From NCBI GenBank assembly GCA_946122785.1, contig CAMGYJ010000005.1:90142547-90206546 (forward strand): DNA of 64,000 bases, given 5' to 3'. The notes beneath the pieces were generated by a model. That model searched no databases, was not told the DNA's origin, and was given only the letters and a program-made list of their open reading frames with translations. A program made the position numbers and the translations under genes. Positions 35,194 through 47,094 of the stretch are shown piece after piece. Within the stretch, counting starts at the first letter, position 1. Each line of letters starts with the position of its first letter. Origin of the DNA: Linum tenue (Eukaryota; Streptophyta; Magnoliopsida; Malpighiales; Linaceae).

Positions 35194-36023
35194 TGTAAAA
35201 ATGACTATGGAGTGAAAAAAACGAGTTTTAGGGATTTTACATTGGACTGGTAAATGAAAGTAAAGGAGATTGGGAAGAAGATGATTGAGAAGAACTCGAA
35301 GTGTCTTGGTCTTCTTTCCTTCTCACGTTGGGCTAAAAGAATACAAGGACTTGGCCCAAGCAAATAAGTAAAGGACTTAAATAATAGGTGGGGAAGAGAA
35401 ACTAGCTTAAGCTAATGCAAGCCCATCAGAGACATAAGTCTTGGCCCGATCAGCAGCCTTCTCTTCTTCTCCCTTGGAACGAGAACAAAGGTAACAGAGA
35501 ATAGTTGAAGAATAGAGCAAGAAAAGAAAGAACTGAAACAGAGAAGAAGATAGCGGAAAAATACAAGAACACAAAAACTTTAACGAGGTTTCCAAACTAC
35601 TAGTCAGTCCTCGTCCTACAATTGGTACCCACTGATTTCTAGAAGACTCTTGTTATTTCGATTTTCACCTATCAAGCAATGTAAACAACGACTCAAAGAA
35701 AGAACAAACACAAGAGATCAAACAAAAGAAATTGTGAAATCCAAACCCCAACAAATCCTGTTGGTACAGCCTTGACAATTTAGAACCTCTGCTCTAAATT
35801 TGTCAAACCCTCTGCAACCCTAAAGTCCTCTACCGCTTTCTGTATCAAAGTTATCCAAGAACAAGAAGTCACAGTCAATATATAGGGTAGCAGCAGTAGC
35901 TGTTGTCACTTGGTAAGGAAGGTTCACCCTTGATTGCTGGGACTTCCATTTATGCTCCTGGAAATTAGCAACGGTTTCTTTTGGCCTTCAAATGGCAATT
36001 CTGACTTTCCTTTTCTTCCAACA
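35194..36023 (-). repeat. 5' LTR of copia element 2
   Basis: Direct repeat of 31639-32470, with the decayed primer-binding site directly inside it. Confidence 0.93.
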
Positions 36024-36028
36024 CTTCA

Positions 36029-36260
36029 CTGAGGTGACGTGAATGCCTTCCGCCTTAGCCCATATTGTATTCATACGCCGTAATACGCGGTGTAAGACGT
36101 TGAAGTGAATAGGAAGGTAGTTGGGGTCCCCTTCTTCCTAAAAGTCAGCGTCTCGCCCACCTTCCCGCATGACCTCAGCAACTTCTTTAGAGTCTAAATC
36201 TTCAATATACCACCTATCCATGTGAACCGCATCACTAAAGAGCCTTTTGATATGATCCCA
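36029..36260 (-). mobile_element. LINE host element, ORF1 N-terminal segment
   Basis: Minus-strand translation shows EDLDSKEVAEVMREGGRDAD, then FNVLHRVLRRMNTIWAKAEG. This fits the first part of LINE ORF1, where the family has a ...W....G.....V..v.dl..d.yLV.F pattern that then continues at 31633. The rightmost limit of the LINE is not defined; 36260 is an estimate. Confidence 0.65.
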
Positions 36261-39200
36261 ATTAGAACATTATCATAGTTTCAATTGCTTGATAAATAAA
36301 GGATCCAATCAATTAACCCAAGCTAGCAAGAAAGGATCTGAAAATTGGCTAAGTGTTTGTTCTGTTTCGGGCTGCCTACTTTGCAAGGATGGTTCTAACA
36401 AATGGCTCGATGAAAATGCAAATAGAAGGAATGGAAGTGCAGTCCAAGTATTGTTCTACATGATTGAAGGATTTGATTATTAGAAACAAGTCATTAAATT
36501 CATATTCCCAAGCCCTCAAGTTGTAATGTCAAAACTGGGAAACTGCCAGATTTTGGCCAAGTATGGAAACGAGTTCCACTACCCTACTTTGAGACCTTAT
36601 TCGTGCTGGAGGAAGAAGAGTCGAAGCATGAGAGTCTTGGGGCATGAAAGTACTTACTTTTCTCTACAACCTAATGGAATCGGATGAGAAAGGGGATCCC
36701 TCTAAGGATTCTAACGAACAAGGCAAGATCGTGTGGAGTCTAGCAAAAACTGTCTTGCAATTTAAGTAATCTGTTCCTTATTGGATTGAGATTTCTAGTC
36801 TTTGTTTGTTTTGAGTTTGTTTTTCGAATTCTTTTGTTTTTATGTCATCTTTTAGAGTTTGTAGCTTAGATTAGTTCTATTTAAAGTCTTATGTTTGCGT
36901 TGTAAACACAGATTCCGTTCAATTGAATACAAACCTCGAGTTTTGGTTCGTGGTCATTCGTCTTGTGAATGTACCGAGCTTCTTAGTGGATTCTAGGTTG
37001 TTTGATTCACTTGTATCGATCAATTAACCCCATTGATCCTACCCAGCTTCTATCTTTTACCTTTCAGGCCTTCTTCCATGTGGAAGATAGCATGAAAATT
37101 TCCATACTTAAACACATGCATCAACACCACCTTGCTTTTGTGTTCTTGTTCAAAGTTTCAATGGAACGAATTGAATTAGAAGGGTGTGCGATGTTGATCT
37201 CCAACAGAACCTACCTAGGGCTCATCAAGTGGCATCAGTAGTCTGTTTCAACACAGTGGCGGATCTAGGGCTGGGCCACCCCGGGCCACGGCCCAGCCCT
37301 CCTCCGATCCAGAGGTAGTATAGTACGTAGAATTTTTTTTTATTTAAGGTGTTCGGCCCAATAATATTTAAAATTCGATCCAATGTTATTTGAAAGAATG
37401 ATTTTGTGTAACTTGAAAAATGGTTTAGATGAATATATTCAAACCATTATTCTAAATTTAGACTAAAAATTCAAACCCCAATAATTTTCACGAGGTTTTT
37501 GCATGAAATTTTGAAATTAATTTTAAGGTAAAAATTTAGCCCTTGCATTTGATTACCATTTTAGCACAATGTCAAAATGCTATGAAAACTAAATCAAGTT
37601 GTATTATGGTCTGGTCAACGTACAATGTTCAATATATATTTTAATTCTCATCCTCACATAACCACAATAGGTTTCGTTCATGCAATCGGGATCAACTGGT
37701 CTGGCCTTGTAAAACTCTTGCACGAATCATTTATTTTAAATATTTACAATATGAAGAACAAAGTCATTTTAAATTCAGAAATATTAGAGAACTGACGTTG
37801 GATTTCTCTGAATCGAACTTCAAACTTTCATTTCAAATAACAATCAAAATTTATATTTGTATAAGAATGTGAATGAAGGTTTACATCTGGCAAAAGTCAT
37901 CTCAGTCACCTCCAGTATCTCGAGCCTCGAACCTGGCAAAAGTCCCACCTTCTCAACGGAGGTTGCTCACATGGGCCCTGAGCATACACATATCTCCACC
38001 CAAAAATACTGAATAATCCTCGATCCATGCACCCACATGAGCTTCGGGTACAGAAAGGTTATGTGTGACCAACGCGATCGAGACCCCCACCAACCAAAAA
38101 TAGACAAACCTGAGGTACCACCAGTTCCATCCCAACTGACCCCGCCAAACTCCATCCGATTCCAAATAGGAAACACCCAACGTCCGCCCACACGCCAACC
38201 CACGCCAAGATAGAACAGTACAACTCAATCGCGTTGTACAGTGAAAGTGGTCTGTGTGTACAGTGCACGGGCATGTAGTGGGTTTTCTTCTTTCAATTTG
38301 AAAATAATAAAATAAACAATGAAACCTAAAGCCTTACAAGTAAAAGACTAAAAGTGTAAAGTTTCATTGAATAATAGAAAAAACCTTTAAACTAAATCTC
38401 ACACTTCTCTGTCAAAACTCAAAAAAATTCCTCAATCTCCCAAAATACAAAATTAGAACGTTGAGTCATCATTTAAATTGCTTGAGTTGAGTGGTGCACT
38501 AGATTCTAAAAGTTCTTTTTGTTCTTTTGATGAAGAAAATATTTACAAACTTGCTCAAGAGTTTATTCTCCAAATTTTGAAGGTTATTAGATGCATTCTT
38601 TGAAGAATGATATAAGGTTAATTTGTATAACAAAGTTTTTTGAAACTTATTAGTGTATAATTGAAACTAGTAAATATGAGTATTGGGTACAAATCTTATG
38701 ACGAGTGTCTATTTTTGGAGAAAATATGTTAAAAGATTGAAATTCGGTTTCAGATCTAATCGACCGGTTTTCCCAATTTTTACCAAAGGTTAATACCGAC
38801 CTCTTTCCAATCGGTTTGGTGACCGCCAACAATTATACCCAGTTAAACCGGCCGGGAACATAACTCTAAAATTGATACCGATTTGAATCAGACTTCAATA
38901 ATAGCAGGTGACAGACCTTCTGTAAACAAATTAAACCCTCTAAATTATAATATATATAATTTTGAAAGGAAGCGAACTGTAGCTAAGGCGGAGATCCTCC
39001 CCTACGGACGCGACTAGGTGAGTTCTTATCTATTTTGTCTTCTTGTATTCAATATGAAAGGGACATACACTATGCTTGGGTCGGTCTTCTTTATTTTGTC
39101 TTCTTGTATTCAATATGAAAGGGACGTACACTATGCTTGGGTCGTTCTTCTTTATTTTGTCTTCTTGTATTCAATATGAAAGGGATGTACACTATGCTTG

Positions 39201-40900
39201 GGTCTCTATTATTGATGTGCACTATTGTTGTCCCGTACATGAATTATTGGAGACGTTTAATGTCGCTTCATGTGCTTGTATCATCACATAGCTGTCCATT
39301 TCCATTCCTATAAAATCGTTCATAGCTTTGAAGGGGATTCTCACAATTTTCTTCCTTTCTCGAGCCGTTGGGTGCTCTTTCATTCTTTTTTTTCTACTTG
39401 TTTCTTCTACAGTTGCATAATTGTTCATGGGATGGTCATTTCATGGAATTCATTGTTATTATCCCCAACCATTTCATGTGGTTTCTCAGGATCTATAGCC
39501 TTCCTTTTTTAGTCATGACGCGACTGGTTGGGTAGGTTGAGGCTGTTGCTGCTGTTGTGGAGCTGATGCACACAATACTGTTGCTGCCATTTCTTTCACC
39601 GCCACCGCCACTGCCAAGTTTACCGAAAGACAATGTTATTGATGAATTGTTGGTGTCGTCTGTGCCAACAGCCGTCACGATGGTGATTGGGTTGAGGGAG
39701 GTGGAGGCGGGAGCGGCGAAAGCGGTGGAGGTGTTGGTCGTGGCGACGCACTGGCATGAAGGGCACATGGTGAGGGTGGTGGCAGGGAGCTGCATGTAGA
39801 AAGGATGGGGCACGTCTCGACATGACCGGTACCTGACGACGGAGTTTAGCTGGTCGGAGTGCTTCCTCGTCAGGTCCTCGTTGACCACTCTTTCAGAGAT
39901 TGGCTAAGAGCTCGCTTCTTCGCCGAACTCACGCAATTTTGTTGTCTGTTTATGCATTGCCAAATAAAGTCCACTGTATCATTCAAAAAAATATGCTCAT
40001 ACTTCTTGTGCTATGGTGAATGTACATGAAAGTTGCTGTCACTGTCGATTACCTAAATCAAGATTCAACCATAAACTAAATATTGCAGTAGCTGGATAAA
40101 TATGCTAAATATTGCCGATTTCTGAGTACTTACTCAAATCAATTTTTTAGCCAGCTACTTAGAACCTGCATGCATCGCGACCAACATCCAATTCATGGTT
40201 CAATAAAACTCAAAAACGCTTTGGCTAAAATTTGCATGCAAAAGAGAACAACAAATCGAACTTAGAGCAAAGAATCGTACGAACAATTTTCAATTTCCAA
40301 CCGCCAACGATATACTTCCAGGGAAGCTTGAATCTAAAGGAGCTCCCAGGCACGGAGCGTCGACGATGGATTGTGACCCTGTGATATTTGGAGGTAGCGA
40401 CCGGAGCGAAAATAAACTAAGAAATTGATTCGGATAAGAACGACTGCTTTGGTCTTTGTCGTGCTGTCATGTTTGCGGGGCCTCTCGATCAGATTATGAT
40501 TTCTTGTGCCTCGTGAGTTTTTGGCGTTCGTTGTCCTATTTTTTTCATTGAATGGTTGATGTTTGTCTTCGTTTCTTTCCTCTTTTTCGTTTTTTGTTCT
40601 TTTGTTCGCTCTTCGCTGGCCTGTTGAGGTTAATTACTCTTGTCGGTCTCTTTGTGTTTTGTTTCATTTCTACTCTTTTCCCTTCCAGGTTGATAAGATC
40701 ATGTCTCCTAATCTCTAATTGTTCTTGTCAAACTTTCTTTTTAGCCCAAACATCTCTTGTAGGGAGTGACATATGAAATGGAGGTAATGATATATGTATG
40801 TATGTATGTATTAAGATTGATATAAATTTTGATCATGGCTTGAGAGTAAAACTCTTAGCAATTATAACAGATTACCTTTGTCACTAAAAGGAGATATAAT
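36261..40900. other. intergenic DNA with transposon-end-like relics
   Basis: No gene can be supported. A hAT-like left end, CAGTGGCGGATCTAGGGC, occurs at about 37253, followed by a GGGCCA-rich subterminal segment, but I find no matching right end. A GC-rich patch at 37930-38280 carries minus-strand open frames up to 91 codons of unknown meaning. A second GC-rich patch at 39540-39880 is open in several frames. The remainder is AT-rich. The stretch 36770-37060 has the look of an LTR end but no partner is present. Confidence 0.45.
39031..39207. repeat. 61-bp tandem repeat, three copies
   Basis: The unit begins TATTTTGTCTTCTTGTATTC and ends near GCTTGGGTC. Copies start at 39031, 39092 and 39153 and differ at only a few bases, so the expansion is recent. 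It does not overlap a recognised gene. Confidence 0.93.
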
Positions 40901-40907
40901 AAAATGA

Positions 40908-42473
40908 AGGCAAAATACACCTGTATAGCCACAACTTTGATGGTTCGGCCAAATATAGCCACTTTTGATGAAATACCAAAAATAGCCACTTCCATCCAAT
41001 TGTTTGACAGTGTTAGTTAACGTGCTGACTGGATTAACGGAAAAGCTGACTTGTCAACTTTTTGGCCAATACCAATATGATCTGGAATTAATACAAAAAA
41101 TAAAAATAAATTATTAAACATTTTTTTCTCCCACCCCTCTATGTCTTTCCCCTTCCGTTCCCCCAAACCCAGCCGCCGCTCATCTCGCTCTCCCTCTCTC
41201 CGTCGAAAACCTTCTATCTCTTCGCTTCCCATTAAATGGAGATTGATATCCCACCGTCATCATTTCGCCCAAACTTCCTCCCTTCCCGGCCAGTCTTTCC
41301 GGTTGTCGCACTAGCGATGGTGGAGACGCAGAGGTGGCCTGGCGGCGTAGCCTTGTGAATTGACAATTGAGGAAATGTCATAGATTGCTTCCTTCAACAG
41401 TTGGATTTATGATTCAAATCTTAAGAAGAAGAAACAGAGCAAGGTCAGCGGGTCTTGCAAAATCACCATCACTTCAGATTGCTCAGACGCAGCCGCCGAC
41501 CATAAAAAATGAACAAGAAAGCCAGCATCCCGATCCACAAAGGAGACCGCGCAAACAACATCGTCATCACATTTCACCTATTAGGAAGCGAAGGAGGCGG
41601 CGGATCCATGGGAGAGGGAGGTGTTGGGCGCCGACGACTCGTCTTCATCTCCATCTCTCTTCGTCTCCGATAGCTGAACTTCAGCAGCGGCGATTTCAAT
41701 TAAAAGCCCAAAGTCATATGAAAGACCCCTCTATTAGCTCTCTCTCTCTCACCTAGTGCAGATCTCCGATTTTTCCCCAAACACAGCGAACCCCCAACCC
41801 CAAAACATGAATCTCTCCCTCCAGAACCGCCAATTCTAGGTTTTGGTCTCGGTCAAGATGAAGCATTGAGGATGGCACCGGCGGTGAAGAGAAACGATTC
41901 CCGAATCAGAAGTTTTCGGTTGCTAAACCCACTGGTCAATGATTCTTGAGACAGAGGTCTATTAATTTGGGGACAGCTCCCCTGCGTTTCAGCCGTGAAG
42001 AAGAAGAGAGCAAATCTACTGATTTGGGAGCCTGGGTAGCAGATCGAGAATGCTATGGCTAGGGGAAATCTCTACTTTTGGATATCGGGTGTTGGATGCT
42101 TGCTTTTCTTTCCGCTGGTTGTTGCAGGGAGATGACGGTGGGAGGAGATGTACAAGACGCAGACGATGGTGTGAGAGGAGAGAGGATGAGAAAATATTTT
42201 GTGATTTTTTATATATTTTTAAAATTCAAATATGACATGGCATCTATGTGGCAGGTGTTGGTGAGTTGTCAATGATGTGTCCGGTGAGTTGGCAGCCAGG
42301 TAAGCGTTCCGTTAATTTGGCTAATGGTGTCACTGATGCCGTTAAAGTATGTAACGGAAATGGCTATAATTGTCATGATTTTTTCAAAATTTTGGCTATT
42401 TTTTGTATTACGCCAAAAGTGGCTATTATTATCACAAACGTAAAAGTTTTGGCTATACAGATGAATTTTGCCT
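40908..42473. mobile_element. long-TIR DNA element (MULE-like), non-autonomous
   Basis: The left end reads AGGCAAAATACACCTGTATA and the right end, reverse complemented, AGGCAAAATTCATCTGTATA. The inverted similarity continues, interrupted by indels, for more than 100 bp and includes repeated ATAGCCACTTTTG-type words. A direct repeat AAAATGA (8 bp TAAAATGA if one base is assigned differently) flanks it at 40901-40907 and 42474-42480. The interior (about 41100-42200) is GC-richer and open in several frames, which suggests captured gene sequence, but I cannot name the donor. No transposase is visible. Confidence 0.75.
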
Positions 42474-42480
42474 AAAATGA

Positions 42481-44270
42481 ATTAATATCAATAATTTCTT
42501 TTGTCTGGCCCATGTACAAGGTTACTGGACACAATTATTTTATTCGAAAGAAAATCGTGAACTGTAAAAAAGATCTGTTAAATCCAACAAGAATAAGGGG
42601 ATGATTGCACCGATTTGGTTACAATAAATTCAAGGCAGGAAGATGTATAATAGGTATCGTTCGTCAAATAATAGTTAGTAAAAGAAAGCAGAAGCGACTG
42701 TGCAAAAGAAATTGACGTAACATAAACTCTAAACTATGCCTATAACTTTTTTGTTACTATAAGAAACAAATTTCATCAGAATGTAGGTATTTTTCACCTA
42801 TATATCTACGACAGCAAGTGGATGGACAGTCTTCAGTCTATAGACGAGCAGGGCAACAACCAACCAGTAAATCAATGGTTACATATCAAAATGGTCAAAA
42901 AGTCTTGATCGGTCAGACCCATCAAAATGTAAAACCATGCATCGCATCTTCTTTCTGCTTGAATTCTCGAACTTGGGCCTTGAGGTACAGGCGTGTAGCA
43001 AGTTGAAGCCAAACCGTGTTGGCCCAATAAATAGTGAAGAGAAAGGGACAGAACCGAAAGGGAAGGAGAAAGAAAATAAATTTGGCTATTTCAGAAAGTT
43101 AACATCGGTGGTCAATTATTATGTTGGTCAATTATTATGCTGCCTGTTGCAGTACTGCTCATAGGAAGACAAAACAGGCATAATTTTCAGACTAGAAACT
43201 CATTTATTTCATACTTGAAACTCATTTATTATGGACAATGATAAGTCCAACTTACTATTTATATACAGTGTGTTGTACGTTTCTAAAATATGGTTGTTAT
43301 TATAAAGCAAACAGTTCTCAAAGACAGTTTATGCATGGAAAGATTTGTACATTTGTTTTCTATATGTTCTAATTGTTTTAATTTTACATTTTATAGTATT
43401 TTACGTCAATACCTCGATTTTGTGTGGATGGTGTTATGTTTATGTATTAAATATACAAGTGTAAGGTTGGAGTTGACGTTCACCTCCTTTTTTGGTCTGC
43501 TCTTCACATATTTCTCGAGTAAGCTATATGAAAAGGTAAGGTTGTTATGAATAACTAGGGAGTTTTGCCACACAATTTCTTTTCTATTAGATTTGATACG
43601 TCTAATTGACATGAAGAGCGGTAAAAAAAAACCAATTGAGTTGGAGATCACTAAATTAAATTGATCCGTTGTAAGATGTAAAACAAATATTAGTAATTGA
43701 GGATTTGGTTGCCAATTAATCCTTGCTCGTGAAGTTCAATGGAATTTTGAACATATGAAATCAAGTTTTAATTGCAATGAGCATAAAAAATCAAAGATTG
43801 TAAAATTATATTGAAATGTGTGCAGGAAAAGTCAGGACGTGATATTTTATGTTGAAAATATAATTTATATATGGTTCAACCATTTCGTATCGCTAAAAAT
43901 CACATACTAATTTAAATTATATAATAAATTTCTCACGATCAAATCGTGAGATGTAATAGACAAATTCATAATTACTAATTATCTATTTAGTAATCATAAA
44001 GACTCCTCGATTACTCTGCGTGTCAAACAAATTCATTATGGCCACAACAGTAAATATACTATTTTATTTACAAACCCCACCATAATACTTTTGTCTTTTT
44101 CTACCCAAACAAACCCTCTAAAGCCCTTTTCTTTCTCAACTTCACTAAGCAGCTCACTCCATAACCGTCATTCCTTTCCAGCTGTCGTTCTTTCTTGCCG
44201 TCTCACAGCAGCTCCCTTCTCTTTAAATGTATGTTGATTTGTGACTTTGTATCTTGGTAGATTTTTTCTT
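42481..44270. other. intergenic DNA, no gene recognised
   Basis: AT-rich sequence with short slippage duplications, for example GGTCAATTATTATG repeated at about 43110 and 43126, and an ACTCATTTATT repeat around 43198-43230. A C/T-rich stretch at 44090-44225 could be a promoter-proximal leader for the degraded gene that follows. Confidence 0.5.
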
Positions 44271-44276
44271 GTCATG

Positions 44277-46357
44277 TCGATGGATTATCTTTTGCCAACT
44301 TTTATGCAAGGTAATTTTTATAATTGGACTACCTATGTATGTGTCGCATGTTGTTGTCTGTCTCAACCACGAAATAATGGATGTTGTATTTTTGTAGATC
44401 CTATCATAACTTCGTTGCTCATTCGTCAGCTGGGTGGATCTGTTGTGGATACTCATATTGTCGCGAGACTTATTCATATGTGGACGACAAAAGAGTGTGT
44501 TTGTATGACCAGTCCTCCTGTTATGTATACACTTTGGGTTGACAGAGAGGTTGTGTTTCTGTTGTGGTTTATTTACATGTTCGAGTTGCTTGTTATTGTG
44601 ATGATTTGTATGAGTTTTTGGATGTAGGAGGACATCATTGAAGGTTTTACCATCCCTGGGGATAGTGGTGTTGTTGGTGCCCTTATTGGTGTTGGTGGGA
44701 TATACAACATGAAACGTGTGCCTTTGATCCTGGCCAGGACTACATGAAATCCACTATGAAATGCTCCGTGTGATTTGCGATTTCATTTGACAAGAACCCA
44801 GTCTTTTGTCGAAATTCCTGACAACAATCCGCCGAGATTGGCTTTATTTAATTTGATGATTTTAGGGACACACAATTTGAGGATTTGGTACAAATGTGTT
44901 ATGATTCACAACACTTGGCAGTTGATTTTTTTCGTTTGTTAAGTTTAAATAACTTTAATTGGACGCTAACATTTGTCTATTTTCATATATAAGTGGGTGT
45001 GTTCTTTCTTTGTCGGATCAACACAATATCTCAAATAGATGCATGTCATTTGATATTGTTCTCGAGAATTCAAGGTCATTGTTCTTAACTTCCAGTGATT
45101 TATTATGTTCGTCGTTTGGTGTTTTTTAATTTTTTCCAATTGATGTGAAGGAATAGGTTTGTAACCATTAAGTACGTTGGTAAACATGATCATTATATTG
45201 GAGAACTTGCTGGCATAGGTGAATTATTATCTCCCGTTGTGATGAATTTTACTAGCATTTGGTTGCGAACACTACTGAATCAGATGACCTGGGTACGTAT
45301 TGGGGCATATGATTATTTTATTGCATATATATTTATTATTTTTAGTTTTTTTAGTTTTTTTTACATATTGTATTTTTTTGCAACATATATATTTTTTTTA
45401 TAGTATTTTTAGATGAATTGTTGTGCATCTTGTGGTGAAAGGGTACTTTGTTCTTTATTTCTTGTTTGTTTGGAGGACTTCATTTGGTTTTTATATATGT
45501 TGTTAGCTCGCCTTTGTGATCTTATGTACTTTGATACTATAGTTAACTTGATTTCAGACTCTCTTGTTATGACAAGCACTCCAGGCAGTCGTATTATTTA
45601 TGGTTATTACACTCATCGATATAGGACACTATATAATCGGTAGGTGGTGTATTTAATATTTGTAGCAGTCGATTAGTGCTATATTTTATGACGAATTCTA
45701 TGTTTGGCGCAGGTCTTTCGACGAACATCAGCCGATTCAAAAATTTGAGGAATCACCACACCATCCTCTTAGATTCCTCTGTGGTTCACTTCCTTCTCGG
45801 GTGACTCTTGATAAGTTGGCTTCATTGTACGAGATTCAGTGTAGTGATTTTCAGGTTTTTTATTTTAATTATTGTTGATTGGGATTATTCCACGTGGGGT
45901 TTCATTTTGTTGTAGTGGTTGATTTTTTTCCTAATTTTACGTTGATTTTGAATGGGGTAGCGTGATGTTGTATTTTGATTTTTTTGTGTTTCCATGGACG
46001 TTATTGGTGTTTGGTTCGAATCGTTAGGATTCCTCATAATCAGGAGGTCTGTTTTGATTATAATGGTTGGCAGAGGTACAATATCCTGAACAAGCACGAT
46101 TTTTTAATTTAATTTTTTTTATATTTGTTAATAGGAATCTTGACTGTTTCAGGTTTAGGAGTATCGTTTGTTGTAGAGATGCCACTAAAACTTGCGAAAT
46201 TATCTTTGAATCTTCTCCACTTACAGCGTTGTTTCGGATGTCGGTTCAAGAGCATTATTTACTCAGTCTCGATGAGCGGATGAAATTTTTTGAATGCCTT
46301 GAAGTGCGTGTATGTTGTATATGGGATCCATTATTTATATCTTTATCGTCAACATAG
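44277..46357 (+). pseudogene. replication protein A 70 kDa-like (OB-fold) gene relic
   Basis: Exon-like pieces separated by intron-like AT-rich gaps read in the order of a plant RPA1-like/DUF223 protein. They are VARLIHMWTTKE, then EDIIEGFTIPGDSG (about 44400-44700), then RTQSFVEIPDNNPP near 44800. Next come STPGSRIIYGYYTHRYRTLY (45575-45640) and SFDEHQPIQKFEE...ASLYEIQCSDFQ (45717-45855). The final segment, RFRSIVCCRDATKTCEIIFE...LTALFRMS (46150-46250), fits the C-terminal OB fold where the family has v.D.tG...f.lFd....l.G. Several pieces need frame changes and contain stops, so I call it a relic. The assignment rests on weak pattern similarity; a transposon-borne RPA homologue is an alternative. 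Confidence 0.42.
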
Positions 46358-47094
46358 GCATGGTATCCAAATGATCAATCGTGGTAGACGGTACTATCTT
46401 GATGTAATTCCTCATTTTCTATGGTTATGTCTTTTTGTTATGTATCACATTGTAAGCGGTTGTTATTGTTGTGTGTTTTCTGTCAAAATTTGGTGACCTT
46501 GTGTTTTTTATGGCATTTTTTTACCAAATGTTATATATTAGGAGATGGTCCTCTTTGTAGAGTTGTAGTTGAAGTTTTTTCTTGCGGATGGTCATGTTAA
46601 AAGCTCATGTGAACTTACCTTTGATATTTTACAACTTAATTTGGATAATTAGCAAAGTTTATGGTTATTTTAATAGTATACGGGTTATAATATTGTTAAT
46701 TTATGCTTTTTCATTTTAACATTATACCGAATATTGATGGATCAAGAGAAAATAAAGAGAAGAGGAAAAGATGAAAAGGAAAAGGATAAACAAGTATGTC
46801 GGGAAAGCTATAAGGCATCCCATATAAAAAGTAGTGCTACTATTCACCGTGAGTCTATGATCGACATAGGAAAGACTAAAAGATTAGAGTAAAAAAAATA
46901 ATAGTTGTAATTATTTTATTAAAGTATCCTGTCGAACATGTCAAATCGTTCATCTTTCTTTGGATGGTCAATTTCATGTACGTATTGCTATATAATAATG
47001 TACATTTTGCTCGTGATCTTGAAATATATCCCAGAGTAATGCATCTGTCTGCTTGCAGTAAAAAACGCTTCATTTGCGGAGCTGCAACACCAAA

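Larger units (their letters stand above)
31639..36023 (-). mobile_element. Ty1/copia derivative with gag only
   Basis: LTRs at 31639-32470 (832 bp) and 35194-36023 (830 bp), flanked by a perfect 5-bp duplication CTTCA (31634-31638 and 36024-36028). On the minus strand the right LTR is followed by TTGGTATTCGAGCAGGAGC, a decayed Met-tRNA-type primer-binding site. The left LTR is preceded by TAGGTGGAGATTG, the polypurine tract. The interior has gag, then a short stretch that resembles the sequence between gag and protease (KQVWVPK near 33410), then about 0.9 kb without pol domains. Protease, integrase and reverse transcriptase are absent, so this copy depends on other elements or is dead. Confidence 0.93.

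Noticed and set aside
10470..36260. Target-site duplication for the whole host LINE
   Set aside because: I compared the bases beside the T-run at 10481 with those near 36250 and found only a 6-base chance match, so the LINE ends remain undefined.
39493..39888. 131-codon minus-strand frame in a GC-rich patch
   Set aside because: Low-complexity Thr/Ser/Ala composition, the opposite strand is equally open, and no family match is recognised.
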